Origin: an uncultured Lachnospiraceae bacterium
GTDB lineage: Bacteria > Bacillota > Clostridia > Lachnospirales > Lachnospiraceae
Length of the DNA stretch: 57,212 nt
NCBI GenBank assembly: GCA_900315495.1
Contig: OMZJ01000003.1
Span: 1-57,212, forward strand
Reading direction: 5' to 3'
The notes beneath the pieces are model-generated. The model worked only from the letters and a program-made list of their open reading frames with translations, did no database searches and was not told where the DNA came from. The position numbers were made by a program, and so were the translations under genes. Numbering within the stretch: position 1 is the stretch's first letter; the number at the start of each line of letters is the position of its first letter. Positions 7,605 to 14,671 of this stretch are shown in pieces.

Positions 7605-8888
7605 TCAGGCCTTCCCGGTCTTTCCGGCCTGTTCTTCCACTTCCCCTGTATACTCCACAAACCGGGTATATCCCTGTTCGGCCAGGGACTGTCTCTGGAA
7701 CTTCTTGTTTTTGTTCATCCGGACGACAAGGACATCCTTCCCCTCGGCGCGGAGGTTCTGTGCAGCGCGGATCGCCTCCGTCAGCTGGTCAGCCGGAAGG
7801 TTTTTCCCCAGAAGGAAAGCCGCCTTTTCACTCCGTCCCGGCACCTGAAAGCCCTGTTCCATCAGGATCAGGATAATCCGCTCAAAGCCGATGGAGAAGC
7901 CGCAGGCCGGAACATCCTTTCCGGTAAAGCGGCCGACCATCCCGTCGTAGCGGCCGCCGCCGCCGCAGGAAATACCCAGCTCCGGCATCGCGATCTCAAA
8001 GATCGTCCCGGTATAGTAGCTCATGCCGCGGACAATCGTGGGGTCGAAAACCATCGCAAAATCCGCCTGCTTCGTTCCCTCCACGGTCTGCACCGTCTGG
8101 CGCAGCGTCGGGATGACATCCGGCTCGATGCAGCCGGACAGCCGCTCCTCGAGGAAGGACAGCGGATCCGCGCAGGATTCCATCTGTGCAAAGAGCTCGG
8201 TGTACTTTTCCACCGATTCCGCGGCAAATCCGGACTCCAGAAGCTCGTTCTTCACCCCATCCAGACTGATCTTGTCCATCTTGTCCAGCGTGATGAACAC
8301 CTCATCAAAGCGGTCCTCCGGGAAACCGGAATACCGGGCCATGGCCTTCAGGATTCTCCGCTCATTGATGCGGATCTGGAAACCGTGGAAGCCCAGCCGC
8401 CCCAGTGTCGTGGTCGTCGCCAGGATCAGCTCGATCTCCGCCAGGTTGGTCGGCTCCCCGATGATATCGATATCGCACTGCATGAACTGGCGGTACCGGC
8501 CCTTCTGCGGGCGGTCCGCACGCCAGACATTCCCCATCTGCAGCGCCTTGAACGGGCTGGGAAGTTCATTCTCGTGGTTGGAATAATAGCGCACCAGCGG
8601 GACGGTCAGGTCATAGCGGAGACCGCTGTCCACCAGATCGGCCTCACTCTGGGCATCCGCCAGCCTCAGCTTCTCCCCGCGCTTTAAGATCTTGAAGATC
8701 AGTTTTTCATTATCGCCGCCGGATTTCGATGTCAGATTCTCAATGCTCTCCACACAGGGGGTCTCGATGCTCTGAAAGCCGAATTCCGCGTAGGTTTTCT
8801 TGATGACAGAGATACAGTAGTCCCGGATCTCCATCTCCGCCGGCATCACATCCTTCATGCCGGTCACCGGTTTTTTCTTCAATGCCAT
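7605..8888 (-). CDS. hisS: Histidyl-tRNA synthetase
   Basis: Class II synthetase that charges tRNA-His. It is 427 residues, the usual length. Motif 1 lies in the FGFQSIETPCVE region, motif 2 in MGNVWRADRPQKGRYRQFMQ with the catalytic Arg and Gln, and the histidine-specific segment in GMSYYTGTIFEIAMPELGISCGGGGRYD. Motif 3 is ACGFSIGFERIILIL and a C-terminal anticodon-binding domain follows. GAGGAG precedes the ATG by six bases. It leads the hisS-aspS-prsW unit and has its own strong promoter, with a perfect hairpin placed at the predicted mRNA 5' end. Confidence 0.98.
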   Translation of the reverse strand: MALKKKPVTGMKDVMPAEMEIRDYCISVIKKTYAEFGFQSIETPCVESIENLTSKSGGDNEKLIFKILKRGEKLRLADAQSEADLVDSGLRYDLTVPLVRYYSNHENELPSPFKALQMGNVWRADRPQKGRYRQFMQCDIDIIGEPTNLAEIELILATTTTLGRLGFHGFQIRINERRILKAMARYSGFPEDRFDEVFITLDKMDKISLDGVKNELLESGFAAESVEKYTELFAQMESCADPLSFLEERLSGCIEPDVIPTLRQTVQTVEGTKQADFAMVFDPTIVRGMSYYTGTIFEIAMPELGISCGGGGRYDGMVGRFTGKDVPACGFSIGFERIILILMEQGFQVPGRSEKAAFLLGKNLPADQLTEAIRAAQNLRAEGKDVLVVRMNKNKKFQRQSLAEQGYTRFVEYTGEVEEQAGKTGKA

Positions 8889-8932
8889 AGAATGCTCCTC
8901 GGTAATCTGATCAGAACGATTAACAATGAAAG

Positions 8933-8972
8933 AGGCTGACTGTGCGCAAGCAGATGCTTACACAGTCAGCCT
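8933..8972 (-). terminator. Perfect 12-bp hairpin at the 5' end of the hisS transcript or 3' end of the GH78 transcript
   Basis: Arms AGGCTGACTGTG (8933-8944) and CACAGTCAGCCT (8961-8972) are perfectly complementary. The loop itself contains AAGC/GCTT that can pair further. On the minus strand the tail is CTTTCATTGTTAAT. It lies 131 bases past the GH78 stop codon and directly downstream of the hisS promoter. It may terminate GH78 transcription or act as a 5' structure of hisS mRNA. Confidence 0.65.
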
Positions 8973-8977
8973 GAATA

Positions 8978-9006
8978 ATTTTACTCAACCCGTCGGATAA
9001 TTGCAA
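8978..9006 (-). promoter_or_regulatory. hisS promoter
   Basis: TTGCAA (9006-9001) and TAAAAT (8983-8978) on the minus strand are separated by exactly 17 bases, a strong sigma-A-type match. The predicted start is near 8971, the first base of the hairpin at 8972-8933. Confidence 0.82.
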
Positions 9007-9103
9007 TAGGCGATCCGAATCCAACCGGGTCACAGCGCCGGCTCATCCGGTGAATTCGCCGCGTTCGCAGACCTCCCTCCCGTGAAGAAGGCGGATCAGA
9101 GGC

Positions 9104-11746
9104 TCAGAGAATCCGGCTGTTCTTCTGTTCCGCCCCGTCAGGAAGCGGTGCAGCGGTTGTGTAGATCACGGTATAGTCGCCCGGTCCCACATGGCTGACG
9201 CCGTCCGCATCCGCCGCCAGTAGAGGATTTTCGGTGACTTCCGGCGGATTTTCCGCTGCGGGCGCCGGAAGCGTGACCTCGGCCGTGCAGTCAAAGGGAA
9301 CAGTCAGGGAAACTTCCAGGAGGTTCCTGCCACAGATCTTCCAGTGGGATTTCCACGTTCCGGCCGCGGAAGCGTACTGCGCGTCGACGGACCCGAGGCG
9401 CGCCTCCGGGAGCGGCGCGAAGAGGACCTTCCGGAAGCCCGGCACCGCCGGATCGCGGCGCAGGCCGGCCACGCGCTCGTAGATCCAATCCGCGATCGCG
9501 CCGTAGGAGTAATGATTGAAACTGTTCATCCCCGTAGAGGAGACGGATCCGTCCGGGTTCATGGAATTCCAGCGCTCCCAGATGGTTGTCGCGCCCAGAT
9601 TGACTTCATACAGCCAGCCCGGATACTCCTCATTGAACAGCAGGCTGTAGGCCTGATCGGCCGCGCCGATGCGGGTCAGCTCCTCCGCCAGAAGCGGCGT
9701 GCCGATGAATCCCGTCTGCAGATGCCCTTCGTTTTTCTTCAGCTTTTCCTTCAGCCGTCCTGCCATCTTTTTATCATTGGAAGAAAGGCCGAATCGGAGG
9801 GCCAGAAGGTACCCTGTCTGGGTGTCGACCGTGCTCCGGCCGGACGGCGCAAAATACTCATAGCGGATATAGGAAAGGATCTCATCCGCCAGATCGGCGT
9901 ACTTCTCCGCATCCGCCTTCTCCCCGATGCGCTCCGCCGCCTGTGCAACAATCCGGGTACTGCAGAGATAATAGACCTCCGCACAGTACCCGTTGTCGGT
10001 GCCGCCCATGACGGAATCCACCTTTCCGTCGCCGTCCAGCGCCAGCCAGTCGCCGAAGTGGAACTGGTCGCGCCAGCGGTGACCGCTCTCCTCCAGCCGG
10101 GTCACATAATCCACCCAGGATTTCATCGCCGGATAATGGCGGTACAGGATCTCCGGATCCCCGGTATACTCGTACAGAACCCACGGGATAATCGTTGTGG
10201 CATCGCTCCATGCGCAGGCCGTCTGCATCTTCGGGCCGCCCTGGTCAAAGGCGGGCACCACGACCGGCACGGCGCCGTCATGCTTTTTCTGTTCGGCTGC
10301 CATGTCATACAGATACTTGGCATAGAACGCATAGGCGTCGCACTGATACATGGCGGTGGGTGCAAAGACCTCCGCATCCCCCGTCCAGCCCATGCGCTCA
10401 TCGCGCTGCGGGCAGTCGGTCGGCACATCAACGAAGTTGTCGCGGCGCCCCCAGTCGGCGTTCAAAAGCAGCCGGTTGATCCTGGCGTGGCCGGTCACAA
10501 TCTCCCCGGCCTGCGGCACATCGGAGAACATGGAAAGACCGGTGAAGTCCTCCGCCTTCAGATCCGGCACGCCCTCGACCTTCGCATAGCGGTAGCCGTA
10601 GAACGTAAAGAAGGGCTCCAGAACCTTGTCGCAGCCGTCGCTGGTATAGAGGTATTCGGCCTTTGCGGAGCGCAGGTTGTCATTGTAAAAGTTTCCGTGC
10701 TGCAGGACTTCGCCCACCTGCACGCGCACCTGGTCTCCCTTCTTCAGCCCGTGCAGGGACAGCCGGAAGGAACCCGCAATGTTCTGTCCGAGATCCACCA
10801 CGGTTTCTCCCGCCGGTGTGTGCAGAATCTCCGCCGGCTGCAGCTCTTCGTGCACCTCGACCGGGAGGGACAGGCGGTCGAACAGCGCGCCTTTCGGCGC
10901 ATCCGTCTTCTGTGCCGGCACCGGATCCGCCGGCGCCAGCGTGTCATCGCGGTGTTCTCCGTCGTAGATGTTGGAGAATGTCAGGTGGGAGCGGGTAACG
11001 GTCCACGTCTCATCCGTCCCGATCACCGTCTCCTTCCCTGACGCATCCAGAAGATGAAGCTCCGCCAGGAGTTTCCAGCTGTCGCCGTACCAGCCGCCCT
11101 CTTTCCCGCTGAAGCCGAAGCGGCCCTTGTACCAGCCGTTCCCCAGCATGACGGTAAGGTCCGCCTCCGGAGACTCCCGGACCAGGTCGGTCACATCAAA
11201 GGTCTGTACCTGTACCCAGGAATCATAGTCGTTACAGTAGGGCGTCAGATGTTCAGCGCCGATTCTTTTTCCGTTCCAGCGCGCCTCATACAGTCCGAGC
11301 CCTGTGATGTAAAGCCGCGCGGCGGCGATATCTTTCGGCGCACAGATTTTCTTCGAAAAGACCGGATGCCGCGGCTCGCTGTCGTCACAACCGATCCACC
11401 CGGCTTGCCAGGGTTCCTCCATCTTGCCGGTTTCAAAGAAGTTCTCGCTGCTGACCGCCTCTTCACCGGCGTCAGTACGCACTGATACGGTCCAGACATA
11501 CCGGGTGCGCGGTGCCAGGGACAGATCCGCCGGTACGGCCAGAGAGTCCAGCTTCGTCCAGCCGGTGTCATAAACCGGCATCGAAGAAGCTTCCGGGTTC
11601 AGGTTTTCTTTCTGAAAGACCTGAATCCGCGCCGCTTCCGTTCTTTTCCCCTGCGCATCCTCCGCCACCCAGTGAAAGACCGGGCGTCCGATCCGGTAAC
11701 CCATCGGGTTTGTCACATGGTTGACCTGACAGTGTGTGATTTTCAT
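9104..11746 (-). CDS. Alpha-L-rhamnosidase, GH78 (copy 1)
   Basis: Inverting alpha-L-rhamnosidase that removes terminal L-rhamnose from rhamnogalacturonan or plant glycosides. It is 880 residues. N-terminal beta domains run from VTNPMGYRIGRPVFHW through the Bac_rhamnosid region (RLYITGLGLYEARWNGKRIG, LGNGWYKGRFGFSG, about 140-215). The (alpha/alpha)6 catalytic barrel carries the family signature DCPQRDERMGWTGD (444-457). HFGDWLALDG, ATTIWERW and NSFNHYSYGAIADWIYE follow, and a C-terminal beta domain closes it. No signal peptide is visible, so it is cytoplasmic. I start at the ATG at 11746 with GGGAGGAG eight bases upstream and family-like sequence from MKITHCQVNH onward. It has its own promoter with a large inverted repeat. 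It shares its whole plan with the second GH78 gene at 36501-39314. Confidence 0.93.
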   Translation of the reverse strand: MKITHCQVNHVTNPMGYRIGRPVFHWVAEDAQGKRTEAARIQVFQKENLNPEASSMPVYDTGWTKLDSLAVPADLSLAPRTRYVWTVSVRTDAGEEAVSSENFFETGKMEEPWQAGWIGCDDSEPRHPVFSKKICAPKDIAAARLYITGLGLYEARWNGKRIGAEHLTPYCNDYDSWVQVQTFDVTDLVRESPEADLTVMLGNGWYKGRFGFSGKEGGWYGDSWKLLAELHLLDASGKETVIGTDETWTVTRSHLTFSNIYDGEHRDDTLAPADPVPAQKTDAPKGALFDRLSLPVEVHEELQPAEILHTPAGETVVDLGQNIAGSFRLSLHGLKKGDQVRVQVGEVLQHGNFYNDNLRSAKAEYLYTSDGCDKVLEPFFTFYGYRYAKVEGVPDLKAEDFTGLSMFSDVPQAGEIVTGHARINRLLLNADWGRRDNFVDVPTDCPQRDERMGWTGDAEVFAPTAMYQCDAYAFYAKYLYDMAAEQKKHDGAVPVVVPAFDQGGPKMQTACAWSDATTIIPWVLYEYTGDPEILYRHYPAMKSWVDYVTRLEESGHRWRDQFHFGDWLALDGDGKVDSVMGGTDNGYCAEVYYLCSTRIVAQAAERIGEKADAEKYADLADEILSYIRYEYFAPSGRSTVDTQTGYLLALRFGLSSNDKKMAGRLKEKLKKNEGHLQTGFIGTPLLAEELTRIGAADQAYSLLFNEEYPGWLYEVNLGATTIWERWNSMNPDGSVSSTGMNSFNHYSYGAIADWIYERVAGLRRDPAVPGFRKVLFAPLPEARLGSVDAQYASAAGTWKSHWKICGRNLLEVSLTVPFDCTAEVTLPAPAAENPPEVTENPLLAADADGVSHVGPGDYTVIYTTAAPLPDGAEQKNSRIL

Positions 11747-11870
11747 TGCCTTTTCTCCTCCCGCGCACTCCGCGCTTTTTCCGTTTTTCCGTTCGCGTCC
11801 CGCCGGCAGATGCCTTCGGACACCGATTGTCCCCGGGCACTGCCCGCGTGTCCGCCGTGGATTTATCGCC

Positions 11871-11876
11871 ATTATA
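11871..11876 (-). promoter_or_regulatory. -10 box of the GH78 copy 1 promoter
   Basis: A perfect TATAAT on the minus strand (11876-11871) lies 125 bases before the GH78 ATG. The matching -35 position (about 11899-11894) is poor, which suggests activator dependence. A-rich sequence on the minus strand further upstream (11920-11985) could serve as an UP-like element. Confidence 0.6.
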
Positions 11877-11879
11877 TCG

Positions 11880-11919
11880 AAAATCGGTCAGAAATGGGAG
11901 GAATGATCTGACCGATTTT
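11880..11919 (-). promoter_or_regulatory. 13-bp perfect inverted repeat over the GH78 promoter
   Basis: Arms AAAATCGGTCAGA (11880-11892) and TCTGACCGATTTT (11907-11919) are exact inverse complements separated by 14 bases. The inner arm fills the -10/-35 spacer and the outer arm lies just upstream of the -35 position. No gene ends nearby that would need a terminator here, since metY has its own at 12115-12147. I therefore read it as an operator. The rest of the 11747-12172 gap holds only the promoter, this repeat and the metY terminator. Confidence 0.7.
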
Positions 11920-12114
11920 AGTCTTTTTGTGTCATTTTTCCTGTCTTTTTTTGCGTTTCTGTTCTTTGTTCTTCTTCTGTTCTGCTTCATCCGGATGTCT
12001 GCCGGGCAGAAACCCCGCGCCCGTCTGCGTCAGAAGGGATGGCTCACCGGCCGCTTTTCTGAATGACCAGGAAAGTTTCTGATCAAACTGCCGCTCAAAC
12101 AGCTTCGTAAATTC

Positions 12115-12147
12115 AAAAAAGGAGCATGGCTTTTCACCATGCTCCTT
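12115..12147 (-). terminator. metY terminator
   Basis: Arms GGAGCATGG (12121-12129) and CCATGCTCC (12137-12145), extended by AA/TT pairs, are followed on the minus strand by a run of six T (12120-12115). It starts 25 bases past the metY stop codon. This is a textbook Rho-independent terminator. Confidence 0.93.
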
Positions 12148-12172
12148 CCTGTCAGATCGCTGTTTGACAGTC

Positions 12173-13486
12173 TTACTCGTTCGCCACTGCCTTGAATGCC
12201 TCGTCCAGGTCCTCGATGATATCCTCGATGTTTTCTACACCGATCGAAAGGCGGATGGTATTCTTCTGGATACCCTGCTCCAGAAGTTCCTCTTCGTTGC
12301 ACTCGGAATGAGTGGTGGATGCCGGGTGAATAGCCAGCGACTTCACATCGGCGACATTGGCAAGCAGGGAGAACAGCTCCAGGTTGTCGATGAAGTCCTT
12401 CGCCTTTCTCTCATCTCCCTTGATGTTGAAGGTGAAGATGGAGCCGCCGCCGTTCGGATAATACTTCTTGTAGAGAGCCTGCTGCTTCGGATCCTTCGAC
12501 ACAGCCGGATGAGAAACCGATTCCACCTGCGGGTTCCTGGACAGGTAATCGACCACTTTCAGCGCGTTCTGCACATGGCGCTCGACGCGGAGAGAAAGAG
12601 TCTCAACGCCCTGCAGAAGCAGGAATGCGTTGAACGGGGAGATGGTAGCACCCTCGTCGCGGATGACAATCGCGCGCAGGTACGTTGCGATGACCGCCGG
12701 TGCGGTGTCCTTTGCGAAGCTGATTCCGTGATAGGACTCGTTCGGCTCGGTCAGCCACGGCCACTTGTCGGAGGAAGCCCAGTCGAATTTACCCGCGTCC
12801 ACGATCACACCGCCGAGGGTCGTCCCGTGTCCGCCGATGAACTTGGTGGCCGAATGGACTACGATATCCGCGCCGTACTCGACCGGGCGCAGCAGCACCG
12901 GCGTTGCGAAGGTAGAGTCCACAATCAGCGGAAGGCCGTGGCTGTGTGCCAGCTTTGCCCAGGCCTCGATGTCGACGACCTCACCGTTCGGGTTGCCGAG
13001 GGACTCGATGTAAAGAGCCTTGGTATTCGGCTGGATTGCGGCTTCGGCAGCGTCCAGATCGAAGGGATCCACAAAGGTGGTGGTCACGCCGTAGTCCGGA
13101 TAAGTGTGCTTGAGGAAGTTATAGGTGCCGCCGTAGATGTTCTTGGCGGATACGATGTGATCTCCGTTATGGGCGACTGCCTTGAACGCATAGGTCACGG
13201 CAGCGGCTCCGGATGCCGTTGCAAGAGCTGCCACACCGCCTTCCAGCGCGGCGATTCTCTTCTCGAAGACATCCTCGGTCGGATTGGTCAGACGGCCGTA
13301 GATGTTGCCCGCATCCTTCAGTCCGAATCTCGCCTCCGCGTGGTCGGAATTCCGGAATACATAGGAAGTGGTCTGATAGATCGGAACGGCTCTTGCCCCC
13401 GTTGCCGGATCCGGCTGCTCCTGACCGACATGAAGTGCCAGCGTATCAAATCCTACTTTTCTGTCTGCGTAATGTTTTTTAGCCAT
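12173..13486 (-). CDS. metY: O-acetylhomoserine sulfhydrylase
   Basis: PLP enzyme of the Cys/Met metabolism family that makes homocysteine directly from O-acetylhomoserine and sulfide. It is 437 residues, the length of MetY rather than the roughly 380 of MetB/MetC. Visible marks: IYQTTSYVFRNSDHAEARFGLKDAGNIYGR near the start, SGAAAVTYA, the PLP-stacking Tyr in IYGGTY, IVDSTFATPVLLRP, and the PLP lysine Lys215 in HSATKFIGGHG. The MetA in this window has the acetyl-CoA-specificity residue, so both steps of the direct sulfhydrylation route are present. The gene is monocistronic: own promoter with an overlapping palindrome, own terminator. Confidence 0.95.
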   Translation of the reverse strand: MAKKHYADRKVGFDTLALHVGQEQPDPATGARAVPIYQTTSYVFRNSDHAEARFGLKDAGNIYGRLTNPTEDVFEKRIAALEGGVAALATASGAAAVTYAFKAVAHNGDHIVSAKNIYGGTYNFLKHTYPDYGVTTTFVDPFDLDAAEAAIQPNTKALYIESLGNPNGEVVDIEAWAKLAHSHGLPLIVDSTFATPVLLRPVEYGADIVVHSATKFIGGHGTTLGGVIVDAGKFDWASSDKWPWLTEPNESYHGISFAKDTAPAVIATYLRAIVIRDEGATISPFNAFLLLQGVETLSLRVERHVQNALKVVDYLSRNPQVESVSHPAVSKDPKQQALYKKYYPNGGGSIFTFNIKGDERKAKDFIDNLELFSLLANVADVKSLAIHPASTTHSECNEEELLEQGIQKNTIRLSIGVENIEDIIEDLDEAFKAVANE

Positions 13487-13575
13487 CTTTCCTGCCTCAT
13501 CTTTCCTTGTATTTTCGAAGGGAGCCGAACCGCGCTGCGATTTTGTCTCCGTCTGTATTTCTCAGTGACAAGTGC

Positions 13576-13604
13576 ATCTTACCATCCGGATGAGGCAATG
13601 TCTA
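13576..13604 (-). promoter_or_regulatory. metY promoter
   Basis: TAGACA (13604-13599) and TAAGAT (13581-13576) on the minus strand are spaced by 17 bases. The leader to the ATG is about 80 bases and shows no SAM-I, SAM-II or S-box core. Control is therefore more likely by a DNA-binding protein. Confidence 0.75.
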
Positions 13605-13620
13605 ATTCCTAATAATTAGA
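13601..13620 (-). promoter_or_regulatory. Palindrome overlapping the metY -35 box
   Basis: TCTAATT (13601-13607) and AATTAGA (13614-13620) form a perfect inverted repeat with a 6-base centre, overlapping the -35 box. On the minus strand the sequence contains TAGGAATTAGA next to a GGAAT repeat, reminiscent of CymR/Rrf2-type sulfur-control sites. The regulator assignment is inference. Confidence 0.6.
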
Positions 13621-13761
13621 TTCCGATATTAATTTTTATAATAGCCGAGTGGAATGATACAGGGGTACGGACATGCTCTCGCGTCTCCCTGGGAAGCACC
13701 CGCGGGAACACACCGGGCAGAACTTTGCAGGAGCAGAGAACCGGACCATCGGCAGGAGGCT

Positions 13762-14643
13762 TCAGCAGTTCCCCGGATAGACATAGCGCAGATTCTCCCG
13801 CGCAATGTCCGCCAGATGGTAAACCTCTGCCGGGTCGGTCGCCGGAATCGTTTCCCGGTACCGCGGAAAATAGCGGGACAGATGCAGCGGAATTTCCGCG
13901 CCCCGGCCGCCGTTCAGGGAAGCGATCCATGCCGTCTCCGCGCGGATTTCCTCCTCCGTATCGTTCTTTCCGGGGATGAGAAGCGTGGTCAGCTCCACAT
14001 GGCAGCGGCCCGCCGCCTCCTCGATGAAGCGCTTTGTCATGGCGAGATCGCCGCCCAGGTAATCCCGGTAGAAGGATTCGGTAAATCCCTTCAGGTCGAT
14101 ATTCATCGCGTCAATCACCGGCAGAAGTTCCCGCAGGATCGTGACAGAGGCCGTCCCGTTCGTCACAAGGACATTTTTCATGCCCTCCGCATGGCTGCGC
14201 TCTGCCGTTTCGCGGACATACTCCCAGCCAACCAGCGGCTCGTTATAGGTGAACGCAATCCCGAGATTTCCTTCGTCCCGCAGGGAGGCGGCCAGACGCA
14301 CCAGTTCTCCCGGCGAAATCTCCCGGGCCATGGATTTTCGGGTCATGGATTCCGCGTCCGGAAGCCCCGCGGTGGAAATTTCATCATTCTGGCAGAACGG
14401 GCAGCGGAGATTGCAGCCGAAGCTTCCGACGGACAGAATCCGGCTGCCCGGGAAGAAACGGCGCAGCGGCTTCTTTTCGATCGGGTCCAGCGCCAGCGCA
14501 ACCGCCATGCCGTAATTCAGCGGTACAACCTTTCCGCCCCGGTTTCCCCTGGCAAGGCACGCGCCGGTTCCGCCCTCCGGAATCCGGCAGCGCCGGAAAC
14601 AGACCTCACAGACGGCGGTCCTGCTTTCTGGTTTCTGTTCCAT
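13762..14643 (-). CDS. amrS: AmmeMemoRadiSam system radical SAM enzyme
   Basis: Radical SAM protein of the conserved three-part AmmeMemoRadiSam set, whose reaction has not been established. It is 293 residues. An N-terminal Cys cluster (Cys12, Cys15, Cys19, Cys29) precedes the radical SAM motif Cys77-x3-Cys81-x2-Cys84 in GCNLRCPFCQN, which should hold the SAM-binding [4Fe-4S] cluster. Further marks are GIAFTYNEPLVGWEY and MNIDLKGFTE, typical of the pyruvate-formate-lyase-activase-like branch. I start at the ATG at 14643, with GAGGAGG six bases upstream. It follows the fused B-A protein by 28 bases, so the two partners should be co-expressed. No strong terminator is visible after it. Confidence 0.92.
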   Translation of the reverse strand: MEQKPESRTAVCEVCFRRCRIPEGGTGACLARGNRGGKVVPLNYGMAVALALDPIEKKPLRRFFPGSRILSVGSFGCNLRCPFCQNDEISTAGLPDAESMTRKSMAREISPGELVRLAASLRDEGNLGIAFTYNEPLVGWEYVRETAERSHAEGMKNVLVTNGTASVTILRELLPVIDAMNIDLKGFTESFYRDYLGGDLAMTKRFIEEAAGRCHVELTTLLIPGKNDTEEEIRAETAWIASLNGGRGAEIPLHLSRYFPRYRETIPATDPAEVYHLADIARENLRYVYPGNC

Positions 14644-14671
14644 ATCCTGCCTCCTCTGCCGTTTCGCACTT

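Noticed and set aside
8889..9103. T-box leader before hisS-aspS
   Set aside because: The AGGGTGG-type antiterminator core and specifier stem are not visible. Only the promoter and one hairpin are present.
9344..11041. Plus-strand open frame of 565 codons
   Set aside because: Antisense to the GH78 gene and without recognisable domains.
13487..13761. SAM riboswitch before metY
   Set aside because: No conserved SAM-I core or paired helices found. A palindrome over the promoter explains control better.
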